Origin: JBDSSS01 sp039928615 | GTDB taxonomy: Bacteria; Actinomycetota; Actinomycetes; Actinomycetales; Dermatophilaceae | Assembly (NCBI GenBank): GCA_039928615.1 | Contig: JBDSSS010000043.1 | Coordinates: 1-27,500, forward strand | Length of the DNA stretch: 27,500 nucleotides | Reading direction: 5' to 3' | Shown: piece by piece, positions 15,151 through 21,806 of the stretch | Layout: each line of letters begins with the position of its first letter | Position numbering within the stretch: position 1 is the stretch's first letter | The notes under the pieces: model-generated | Databases searched by the model: none | What the model saw: only the letters and a program-made list of their open reading frames with translations | What the model was told of the DNA's origin: nothing | Translations under genes and position numbers: made by a program

Positions 15151-17487
15151 TCACTTTCCCTGGTTCGTGGTGCTCGCGTCAGCCGCGCTGCCGCCGGTGT
15201 CGGACACGTCGGCGCCCATCACGTCGGTGGCAGCGCTCGCGGCTGCGCGGGCGGGGTTGGTCTCGCTGATGCCGGGCGCGCGGGTGGCGCCGGAGGCCTT
15301 GGCGGCCTTGAGTGACGCCTTGCCGGCCTTGACCACGGCGTCCGTCGTGATGCCGAACTCCCGGAAGAGGGTCGCGGCGTCGGCGGAGGCGCCGTAGTGC
15401 TCGATGCTGACGATGCGACCGGAGTCGCCGACGACGTCGTGCCACCCCATCGAGATGCCGGCCTCGACGCTGACCCGCGCCCGGACGGACGCGGGCAGGA
15501 CCTTCTCGCGGTAGCCCTTGGTCTGCTTCTCGAACCACTCGCGGCACGGCATGGACACGACGCGCGTGGCGATGCCGGCCTTCTCGAGCTGCTCGGCGGC
15601 CTCGACCGCGAGCTGAACCTCGGAGCCGGTGCCGACGATGATGAGGTCGGGGCTGCCGGCTGTCGACTCCTCGACGAGCACGTAGGCACCCTTGGCGGCG
15701 CCCGACGCCTTGCCGTATTTCTTCCGGTCCCAGGTGGGCACGTTCTGGCGGGTGAGGCAGAGGGCGGCCGGGCCCTGCTTCTTGGCCAGGATCTGGCCCC
15801 ACGCGACCGCGGTCTCGTTGGCGTCGGCCGGCCGGATGACGTCGAGCCCCGGGATGGCGCGCAGTGCTGCGACGTGCTCGATGGGCTGGTGCGTGGGGCC
15901 ATCCTCGCCGACGCCGATGGAGTCGTGCGTCCAGACGTAGGTCACCGGGACCTGCTGGATGCAGGCGAGACGGACTGCCGGGCGCATGTAGTCGGAGAAG
16001 ACGAGGAACGTGCCGCCGTAGGGCCGGGTCAGCCCCTCGAGCGCGATCCCGTTGAGGATCATGCCCATGCCGTTCTCGCGGATGCCGAAGTGGAGGGTCC
16101 GGCCGTAGGGCCCGCCCGACCAGCTGCTCGTCTGCTTGTCCTTCGGGATGAAGGAGGGCTGCCCCTCCATCGTCGTGTTGTTGGAGCCGGCGAGGTCGGC
16201 CGAGCCGCCCCACAGCTCGGGCATGGCCTCGGCGATGGCCGTGAGCACCTCACCGGAGGCGGCGCGGGTGGCAATGCCCTTCGCGTCGGCGGGGAAGGTC
16301 GGCAGGGCCTTGGCGAGGCCGGCCGGTGCGTCGCCCGACTGGATGCGGTCGAGCAGGGCGGCGCGGTCGGGGTTGGCCTTGCGCCACGCCTTGAAGCCGG
16401 TGTTCCACTCGCGGTGGGCGGCCTTGCCGCGCTTGACGACGTCGCGGGCGTGCTTGAGGACCGCGGGCTCGACGGCGAAGGTCTTCTTCGGGTCGAAGCC
16501 GAGCAGCTCCTTCGTGCCGGCGATCTCCTCGTCACCGAGGGCGGAGCCGTGCGACTTACCGGTGTTCTGCTTCGTCGGCGCGGGCCAGGCGATGATCGTG
16601 TGGAGCACGACGAGGGTCGGCTTGTCGGTGACCTTCTCGCCGGACTTCACGGCGGCGAGGAGCGCGTCGATGTCCTCGACGTAGGTGCCGCCGTCGGCGT
16701 CCTGGCGCCAGTCGACGTCGACGACGTGCCAGCCGTAGGCCTCGAAGCGGGCTCCCACGTCCTCGCTGAACGCGATGTCGGTGTCGTCCTCGATCGAGAT
16801 CTGGTTGGCGTCGTAGACGAGCGTGAGGTTGCCGAGCTCCTGGTGGGCGGCGAGCGCGCAGGCCTCGTGCGAGACGCCCTCCTGCATGTCACCGTCGGAG
16901 GCGATGACGTAGACGTGGTGGTCGAAGGGGCTGGTGCCGGGCTTGGCCTCGGGGTCGAAGAGACCGCGCTGGCGCCGCTGAGCCATCGCCATGCCGACCG
17001 CGGAGGCGAGGCCGGAGCCGAGCGGTCCGGTCGTGATCTCGACACCCTTGGTGTGGTGGACCTCGGGGTGGCCGGGGGTCTGGGAGCCCCACGTGCGCAG
17101 CGCCTTGAGGTCGTCGAGGCTCAGGCCGTAGCCGGAGAGGTAGAGCTGCACGTACTGGGTGAGGCTCGAGTGGCCGCACGAGAGCACGAAGCGGTCGCGC
17201 CCGAGCCAGGCCGGGTCGGACGGGTCGTGGGTCATCACGTTCTGGTAGAGCAGGTAGGCGAGGGGGGCCAGCGACATCGCGGTGCCGGGGTGACCGTTGC
17301 CCACCTTCTGCACGGCGTCGGCAGCAAGGAGCCGGGAGGTGTCGACGGCTCGGACGTCGAGGTCGCTCCACCCCGCCTTCTTCACGACCGGGAGCGGCAG
17401 GCTCGGGTCTCGCTGTGACAGCGGGCCCTTGCTCTTCGCTGCGCTCGTACGGGTGGGCTTCTTCGCCGGGCTGGCGGTGCTGGTCAC
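15151..17487 (-). CDS. tkt: Transketolase, with N- and C-terminal extensions
   Basis: Thiamine diphosphate enzyme moving two-carbon units between sugar phosphates. Conserved blocks include NGHPGTAMSLAPLAYLL, the cofactor motif SDGDMQEG through YDANQISIEDD (~residues 195-226), GENGMGMILNG-type sequence in the middle domain (FGIRENGMG), and THDSIGVGEDGPTHQPIEH. At 778 residues it is longer than the usual ~690-700. About 35 residues of basic low-complexity sequence precede the core (SPAKKPTRTSAAKSKG), and about 50 Ala/Ser/Thr-rich residues follow it. GTG 17487 has GAGGAG upstream at good spacing. It is the promoter-proximal gene of the pentose phosphate operon and divergent from ctaB. Confidence 0.97.
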   Translation of the reverse strand: MTSTASPAKKPTRTSAAKSKGPLSQRDPSLPLPVVKKAGWSDLDVRAVDTSRLLAADAVQKVGNGHPGTAMSLAPLAYLLYQNVMTHDPSDPAWLGRDRFVLSCGHSSLTQYVQLYLSGYGLSLDDLKALRTWGSQTPGHPEVHHTKGVEITTGPLGSGLASAVGMAMAQRRQRGLFDPEAKPGTSPFDHHVYVIASDGDMQEGVSHEACALAAHQELGNLTLVYDANQISIEDDTDIAFSEDVGARFEAYGWHVVDVDWRQDADGGTYVEDIDALLAAVKSGEKVTDKPTLVVLHTIIAWPAPTKQNTGKSHGSALGDEEIAGTKELLGFDPKKTFAVEPAVLKHARDVVKRGKAAHREWNTGFKAWRKANPDRAALLDRIQSGDAPAGLAKALPTFPADAKGIATRAASGEVLTAIAEAMPELWGGSADLAGSNNTTMEGQPSFIPKDKQTSSWSGGPYGRTLHFGIRENGMGMILNGIALEGLTRPYGGTFLVFSDYMRPAVRLACIQQVPVTYVWTHDSIGVGEDGPTHQPIEHVAALRAIPGLDVIRPADANETAVAWGQILAKKQGPAALCLTRQNVPTWDRKKYGKASGAAKGAYVLVEESTAGSPDLIIVGTGSEVQLAVEAAEQLEKAGIATRVVSMPCREWFEKQTKGYREKVLPASVRARVSVEAGISMGWHDVVGDSGRIVSIEHYGASADAATLFREFGITTDAVVKAGKASLKAAKASGATRAPGISETNPARAAASAATDVMGADVSDTGGSAADASTTNQGK

Positions 17488-17529
17488 GGAACGGTTCTCC
17501 TCGGTGCAAAGGGATTCGCGTACGGCCCG

Positions 17530-17535
17530 AGCCTA
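17530..17535 (-). promoter_or_regulatory. -10 box of the tkt operon
   Basis: On the minus strand TAGGCT fits TANNNT and would start a transcript near 17523, giving a ~36-nt leader containing GAGGAG before the tkt GTG. No convincing -35. Confidence 0.5.
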
Positions 17536-17543
17536 GACCTTGG

Positions 17544-17553
17544 CCCACGTGGG
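17544..17553. promoter_or_regulatory. Palindrome CCCACGTGGG between divergent tkt and ctaB
   Basis: A perfect 10-bp palindrome lies in the spacer region upstream of the tkt -10 and about 33 bp upstream of the ctaB -10. It could be a shared operator. CACGTG is not rare in this GC-rich sequence, so the call is tentative. Confidence 0.25.
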
Positions 17554-17585
17554 GGGCGCATCGTCCCGGCTCCGGGAACGACCGT

Positions 17586-17591
17586 TAGACT
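17586..17591 (+). promoter_or_regulatory. -10 box of ctaB
   Basis: TAGACT fits TANNNT. The expected transcript start is near 17598, 8 nt before an inverted repeat, leaving a leader of about 53 nt to the ctaB GTG. Confidence 0.5.
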
Positions 17592-17605
17592 CGGTTCCGC
17601 AATGG

Positions 17606-17624
17606 TCCGTACCCCTGGTACGGA
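17606..17624 (+). promoter_or_regulatory. 8-bp inverted repeat in the ctaB leader
   Basis: TCCGTACC (17606-17613) and GGTACGGA (17617-17624) form a perfect inverted repeat around CCT. It would form a hairpin at the 5' end of the ctaB mRNA, or act as a protein-binding site just past the transcript start. The start region (AGGA at 17642-17645, GTG 17651) is left free. Confidence 0.5.
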
Positions 17625-17650
17625 GCGACGAACCAGCGGTGAGGACTTCA

Positions 17651-18613
17651 GTGACAACGGTGGACCCCCGCGCCGACCTCTCGGCGCTGCACGGTCCCGG
17701 GGGCAGCGGAGTCCGGTTCACCATCGGGCAGTACGTCGCCCTGACGAAACCGCGCATCATCGAGCTGCTGCTCATCACGACCATCCCCGTCATGTTCCTC
17801 GCCGAGGGCGGCGTCCCGTCCCTCCTGCTCGTGCTCACCACGCTCGTCGGCGGCACGCTCTCCGCGGGCGCCGCCAACACGCTCAACTGCTACCTCGACC
17901 GCGACATCGACGCGGTGATGCACCGCACGAGCAAGCGGCCGCTCGTCACCGGGACGGTCAGCCCCCGTGGCGCGCTCGTCTTCGGGGTGAGCCTCGCGGT
18001 GGTCTCGACGCTGTGGCTCGGGCTGCTCGTCAACTGGCTCAGCGCCTGGCTGGCCGTCGGGGCCCTGCTCTTCTACGTCGTCGGCTACACCCTGGTGCTC
18101 AAGCGCCGCACGGCCCAGAACATCGTCTGGGGTGGCGCGGCCGGGTGTATGCCGGTGCTCATCGGCTGGTCGGCCGTGACGGGCTCGCTCAGCTGGTCAG
18201 CCGTCGTCCTCTTCCTCGTCATCTTCTTCTGGACGCCGCCGCACTACTGGCCGCTGTCGATGCGCTACCGCGAGGACTACGCCACGGCCCACGTGCCGAT
18301 GCTGCCCGTCGTCGAGCGCTTCGTCGTCGTCGCCCGCCAGATCGTCGCCTACTCGTGGGCGATGGTGCTCACCTCGCTGTCGCTCATCGTCGTCGGCACC
18401 GTCGGCTGGGTCTACACCGTCGCGGCGGTCGTCGCCGGCGCGCTTTTCCTCATCGAGGCGCACCGCCTGCTCGCCCGCGCGAAGGCCGGCCTGGCCGAGG
18501 ACCTGCTCAAGCCGATGCGCCTGTTCCACTTCTCGATCACCTACCTCACGGTGCTCTTCATCGGGGTCGCCATCGACCCGCTGTGGCACGTCGCGCTGCC
18601 CGGCCTGTCCTGA
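17651..18613 (+). CDS. ctaB: Protoheme IX farnesyltransferase (heme o synthase)
   Basis: Integral membrane prenyltransferase attaching farnesyl to protoheme to make heme o, the precursor of heme a of cytochrome c oxidase. The 320-residue protein has ALTKPRIIELLL near the N-terminus, the prenyl-diphosphate-binding NCYLDRDIDAVMHRTSKRPL motif (Asp-rich), the second motif YREDYATAHVPMLPVV, and seven to nine hydrophobic helices. The start is GTG 17651 with AGGA 5 nt upstream; GTG 17639, four codons earlier, is possible. It is divergent from tkt, a common actinobacterial arrangement. ctaA, the next enzyme of the pathway, lies 3 kb away on the other strand. Confidence 0.96.
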   Translation: MTTVDPRADLSALHGPGGSGVRFTIGQYVALTKPRIIELLLITTIPVMFLAEGGVPSLLLVLTTLVGGTLSAGAANTLNCYLDRDIDAVMHRTSKRPLVTGTVSPRGALVFGVSLAVVSTLWLGLLVNWLSAWLAVGALLFYVVGYTLVLKRRTAQNIVWGGAAGCMPVLIGWSAVTGSLSWSAVVLFLVIFFWTPPHYWPLSMRYREDYATAHVPMLPVVERFVVVARQIVAYSWAMVLTSLSLIVVGTVGWVYTVAAVVAGALFLIEAHRLLARAKAGLAEDLLKPMRLFHFSITYLTVLFIGVAIDPLWHVALPGLS

Positions 18614-18662
18614 GCCCACGCGGCTCCACCCCGAGGCACCACGAGCAGGTATGCCGCTCACC

Positions 18663-18717
18663 CCGGTCCCACGGACCGGCGAGGTGACGCCGTGTCACCG
18701 GTGACGCCGGGTCACGG
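18663..18717. terminator. Terminator region with tandem stems between ctaB and the GNAT-Nudix gene
   Basis: CCGGTCC (18663-18669) pairs with GGACCGG (18673-18679) around CAC. Next to it are two 17-bp near-copies, 18684-18700 and 18701-18717, each containing GTGAC-N5-GTCAC. Their junction also forms the palindrome GTCACCGGTGAC. The genes converge here, so this probably terminates both. Confidence 0.6.
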
Positions 18718-18719
18718 TG

Positions 18720-19790
18720 TCAGCGGTGTCGGTCGGCGCGGGGGAGACCGTCCTCGAGCAGGAGGGTCTCGCGGCCGGTGACGGCGCCGAGCGAGGTCAG
18801 CATCCGCACGTTGTAGGGCGCGACGTGTTCGCGGGCCTCGGCGTCATCGGCCCAGTGCACGGCCCGGATCTCCCGCTCGAGCAGGGTGAGCCGGCCGATG
18901 AGGTCGCCGTCGAGGGGCTTGGCGACCTCGACGTCGAAGACGTGCACGACGGCGTCCTGCCAGCCGAGCCAGGGCGTCAGCCAGTTGACCGCGACGAGCC
19001 GGCCGACAGTGACCTCGATCCCGAGCTCCTCGCGGATCTCGCGAACGAGGCAGGTGGCGGGTGACTCACCCGGGTCGACGACGCCCCCGGGCAGGTCCCA
19101 GTCCCGCTTGTAGGTCAGCTCGCAGAGGAGCAGGGAGCCGGAGGCGTCACGCAGCAGGCCCTGGGCGATGAGGCGCTTGGTCGGGAGCTCGGCGTTGAGC
19201 ATCGCGGTGCTGCCCTCGCGGGAGTCGGGCGGCGGGTCGGTGGCGAGCCGGCCGAGCACGACGGTGTCCCGGGTGCGGCCGTCCCGGGTGACGTTGGCCC
19301 GCAGGAGGCCCTCGCGCCGCAGACCGGCTCGCAGGCCGGTGCCGATCGCGGACCGGTCGTCGGCGTCGACCTGCGCCTCCACCCGCGTCAGCCCGAGCTC
19401 GGCGAACGCGTGGTCGACGAGCAGACGGGTGGCCCGAGCGGCGAGGCCCCGGCCCCGGTGTGCGGCCCAGGTGACCCAGGACAGCGCCCCGACTCCCGGC
19501 TCGCGGCGGTGCACGGCCACGGACCCGACCGGTTCGCCGTCCCACTCGACGAGGAAGGTGGCGGCCCGGTGGGATTCGGCCCAGTCCTGTTGGGCCCGCT
19601 CGATCCAGGCCAGGTGCTGCTGCGGGGTGGGGTCGGCCGCGTCGAGGCCGAGGACACGGGCGCTCGCGGCGTCGTGAGAGCCGCGGGTCCTCGCGACGTC
19701 CCCGGGCTCCCACGGTCGGAGCACGAGATCGCCGTCCCGGAGCGTCGGCTGCTCCCCGGGGGAGGCGGGGGTCTGCTCGTCGGTCGGCAC
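18720..19790 (-). CDS. GNAT acetyltransferase fused to a Nudix hydrolase
   Basis: A 356-residue two-domain protein. Residues ~17-180 are a RimJ/RimL-type N-acetyltransferase: LVLRPWEPGDVARTRG at the start, ATFLVEWDGEPVGSVAVHR, and the acetyl-CoA loop AHRGRGLAARATRLL. Residues ~200-330 are a Nudix hydrolase with an intact Nudix box at ~234-257 (GGVVDPGE then REIREELGI), whose Glu residues bind the metal. The substrate of either domain cannot be told; Nudix relatives act on nucleoside diphosphate derivatives. The start is GTG 19790, 6 nt after a -10 box, so the mRNA is probably leaderless. No neighbour shares an obvious pathway. Confidence 0.85.
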   Translation of the reverse strand: MPTDEQTPASPGEQPTLRDGDLVLRPWEPGDVARTRGSHDAASARVLGLDAADPTPQQHLAWIERAQQDWAESHRAATFLVEWDGEPVGSVAVHRREPGVGALSWVTWAAHRGRGLAARATRLLVDHAFAELGLTRVEAQVDADDRSAIGTGLRAGLRREGLLRANVTRDGRTRDTVVLGRLATDPPPDSREGSTAMLNAELPTKRLIAQGLLRDASGSLLLCELTYKRDWDLPGGVVDPGESPATCLVREIREELGIEVTVGRLVAVNWLTPWLGWQDAVVHVFDVEVAKPLDGDLIGRLTLLEREIRAVHWADDAEAREHVAPYNVRMLTSLGAVTGRETLLLEDGLPRADRHR

Positions 19791-19796
19791 CGGACC

Positions 19797-19802
19797 AGCC
19801 TA
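19797..19802 (-). promoter_or_regulatory. -10 box of leaderless GNAT-Nudix promoter
   Basis: On the minus strand TAGGCT is followed by exactly 6 nt (GGTCCG) and then the GTG start. No ribosome-binding site is present. This is the same geometry as uvrC, the response regulator and ctaA. Confidence 0.55.
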
Positions 19803-19852
19803 GGCACCCGCGCTCGCTTCCGTCGCCAAGGCCGTCCCCAGCGGCATCCCGT

Positions 19853-19924
19853 GCGGACTGATCCGCAGACTGATCCACCGGGCCCAATCAATCTGCGGAT
19901 CAGTCCGCGTTCAGTGTCGTCAGG
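19853..19924. repeat. Inverted-repeat element, copy A
   Basis: The left arm (19853-19874) and right arm (19887-19908) are 22-bp inverted repeats with one mismatch around a 12-nt centre containing ACCGGGCCC. A 16-nt tail, GTTCAGTGTCGTCAGG, follows (19909-19924). The whole unit recurs 136 bp downstream as copy B, with the centre and tail almost unchanged. It is intergenic and non-coding on either strand. Confidence 0.85.
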
Positions 19925-19936
19925 GCGACACCGGGT

Positions 19937-19958
19937 GCCGACTGATCTGCAGACTGAC
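19937..19958. repeat. Partial copy of the inverted-repeat element
   Basis: A fragment of the left arm only: GCCGACTGATCTGCAGACTG and two more bases, differing from copy B's arm by one internal base (CTGC for CCGC) and at the end. No centre or right arm follows. It lies between copies A and B. Confidence 0.7.
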
Positions 19959-19988
19959 GGCATTCGACCTCGACCCACAGCAGCAGGT

Positions 19989-20060
19989 GCCGACTGATCC
20001 GCAGACTGATCGACCGGGCCCGATCAATCTGCGGATCAGTCTGCGTTCAGTGTCGTCAGG
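19989..20060. repeat. Inverted-repeat element, copy B, overlapping the kinase stop codon
   Basis: Same architecture as copy A: left arm 19989-20010, ACCGGGCCC centre, right arm 20023-20044, tail 20045-20060. Differences include paired changes next to the centre (C/A in copy A, C-G pair-forming in copy B) that keep or lengthen the stem. The last bases of the tail include the TGA stop (complement of TCA, 20056-20058) of the histidine kinase gene. Confidence 0.85.
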
Positions 20061-21078
20061 AGGGGGAGCGCGGGGCGGGGAGGGCCGGGACCGTCAGGTC
20101 GAAGCGGCACGCGTGGCCGAGGTCGACGACGGAGACCTCGCCGTCGTGGGCCCTGGCGATCCCGCGCGCCACGGCGAGGCCGAGGCCGGCCCCCTCACCG
20201 GCGGCCGGGGTGCGTGAGGTCGTCCCCCGCCAGCCCGGCTCGAAGAGGCGGCCGAGGTGCTCGGGCGGTATGCCGCCGCACTCGTCGCGCACGCCGATCC
20301 GGGCCTCGCCGTGGGACGCCACGAGCGTGATGTCGATCGTGCCGTCGTCGGGGGTGTGGGTGACGGCGTTGGTGACGAGGTTGGACAGCGCCCGGGACAG
20401 CTCGCGCGGGTCGACCTGGGCGGTCGTCCCCGGGTCGGCCGAGCCGGTGACGGTGATGCCCCGGCGGGCCGCGAGCACCCGCGCCGAGGCCACGGCGTCG
20501 GAGACGAGGTCGCCGAGGTCGACGACCGAGCGGTCGAGGTGCAGCGTGCCGGAGTGCAGCCGCGAGAGGGCGAGCAGGCCGCCGACCATCTCGGCCATCC
20601 GGTCAGCCTCGGACCGGATCCGCGCCGGGTAGGAGCCGTCGGCCGGGGCATGCCCGTCCTCGAGGGCCTCCGCCATGGCTCGGATTCCGGCCAGCGGCGT
20701 GCGCAGGTCGTGCGAGACCCACGCCACGAGCTCGCGGCGGTTGGCCTCGACCTCGCGGTCACGCTCCCGCGCGGCGACCTGGTCGGCCGCGGCCCGGGCC
20801 AGGCCCTGCACCCGGCGGGCGATGAGCCAGCCGAAGAGGGCCGCGATGGGCAGGGCCGTGGCCGTGACGATGAGCACGACCGAGCGGTCGTGGTCGTTGA
20901 TGAACATGGCCCGCGACGTGACGGCGATGCCGGCGACGACGGTGAGCACGCCAACGAGGGGTGCGACGATGGCGGCGGCCACGAGCGACCGGCCCGCGAG
21001 GGCCCGCACCGCGACGACGCCGACGAGGCCCACGACGAGTGCGGCGGCCCCGGCGAGCAGCGCCGCCTCAGCGATCAC
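20056..21078 (-). CDS. Two-component sensor histidine kinase
   Basis: A 340-residue membrane histidine kinase. The N-terminal ~90 residues hold two to three hydrophobic helices with little between them, so there is no large extracellular sensor domain. A linker helix leads to the HisKA domain with phospho-accepting His123 in WVSHDLRTPL. The ATPase domain follows with N box (LVTNAVTHTP), G1 (RDECGGIPPE), F box (LFEPGW) and G2 (GAGLGLAVARGIA). The start is GTG 21078, which overlaps the response-regulator stop (GTGA); the frame is open further upstream but that part is a shadow. The stop codon lies inside repeat copy B. The signal sensed is unknown. Confidence 0.92.
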   Translation of the reverse strand: MIAEAALLAGAAALVVGLVGVVAVRALAGRSLVAAAIVAPLVGVLTVVAGIAVTSRAMFINDHDRSVVLIVTATALPIAALFGWLIARRVQGLARAAADQVAARERDREVEANRRELVAWVSHDLRTPLAGIRAMAEALEDGHAPADGSYPARIRSEADRMAEMVGGLLALSRLHSGTLHLDRSVVDLGDLVSDAVASARVLAARRGITVTGSADPGTTAQVDPRELSRALSNLVTNAVTHTPDDGTIDITLVASHGEARIGVRDECGGIPPEHLGRLFEPGWRGTTSRTPAAGEGAGLGLAVARGIARAHDGEVSVVDLGHACRFDLTVPALPAPRSPS

Positions 21079-21794
21079 GAAGCGCCGTCCCAGCGGTAGC
21101 CGACACCCCATACGGTCTGCAGCCGGACCGGGGTCGCCGGGTCGCGCTCGACCTTCTCCCGCAGCCGGCGCACGTGGACGGTCACCGTCGACTCGTCGCC
21201 GTAGTCCCACCCCCAGACCTGTTGCATGAGGTCGCGGCGCGAGAAGGCCCGGCCCGGGTGGGTCATCAGGTGGGCGAGCAGGTCGAACTCGCGGCCGGTC
21301 AGCGGGAGCGGCTCGGAGTCGAGCCACGCCTCGTGCCGTCGCTGGTCGACGACGAGGCCGCCGTCGACGAGGCGCTCCGGGACCGCCCCGTCCGGCCCCT
21401 GCGCACCGTCAGACCCGTCCGAGCCGGTCCCGCCCGTGCGCCGGAGCAGGGATTGGACGCGCAGGACGAGCTCGCGGCTGCTGAACGGCTTCGTGACGTA
21501 GTCGTCGGCTCCCACCTCGAGGCCCAGCACGCGGTCGGACTCGTCGCCGCGGGCGGTGAGCATGATGATCGGCAGGCCGGCCCGGGCCGCGCGCAACCGC
21601 CGGAACACCTCGAGCCCGTCGAGCCCGGGGAGGGTGAGGTCGAGGACGACGAGGTCGGGGGAGACCCGTGAGGCGGTCTCCAGCGCGCCCGGCCCGTCGG
21701 ACGACTCAATCACCTCGAGGCCGGCCCGGACGAGGTAGCCGGAGACCACCTCGCGCACGGTGGCGTCGTCGTCGACGACGAGGATCCTGGTCAC
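21075..21794 (-). CDS. OmpR/PhoB-family response regulator
   Basis: A 239-residue DNA-binding response regulator. The receiver domain has acidic Asp8-Asp10, phospho-acceptor Asp52 (VVLDLTLPG), Thr in MLTARGDE and Lys in VTKPFSSRE. After a Gly/Asp/Ser-rich linker (~residues 125-145) comes a winged-helix domain ending VTVHVRRLREKVERDPATPVRL-type sequence. It forms an operon with the downstream kinase. The start is GTG 21794, 6 nt after a -10 box that overlaps the ctaA stop codon. Targets are unknown; its position behind ctaA does not prove a link to respiration. Confidence 0.94.
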   Translation of the reverse strand: MTRILVVDDDATVREVVSGYLVRAGLEVIESSDGPGALETASRVSPDLVVLDLTLPGLDGLEVFRRLRAARAGLPIIMLTARGDESDRVLGLEVGADDYVTKPFSSRELVLRVQSLLRRTGGTGSDGSDGAQGPDGAVPERLVDGGLVVDQRRHEAWLDSEPLPLTGREFDLLAHLMTHPGRAFSRRDLMQQVWGWDYGDESTVTVHVRRLREKVERDPATPVRLQTVWGVGYRWDGAS

Positions 21795-21800
21795 CCGGCC

Positions 21801-21806
21801 AGACTA
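21801..21806 (-). promoter_or_regulatory. -10 box of leaderless response-regulator promoter
   Basis: On the minus strand TAGTCT is followed by 6 nt (GGCCGG) and GTG. The hexamer begins with the TAG stop codon of ctaA (21804-21806), so the promoter is embedded in the end of the upstream gene. Confidence 0.55.

Noticed and set aside
15397..17418. A 673-codon plus-strand frame opposite tkt
   Set aside because: Shadow of tkt with typical antisense composition and no domain signature.
19853..20060. A CRISPR array
   Set aside because: Only two full units plus a fragment, no regular spacers, arms are long inverted repeats, and no cas gene is nearby.
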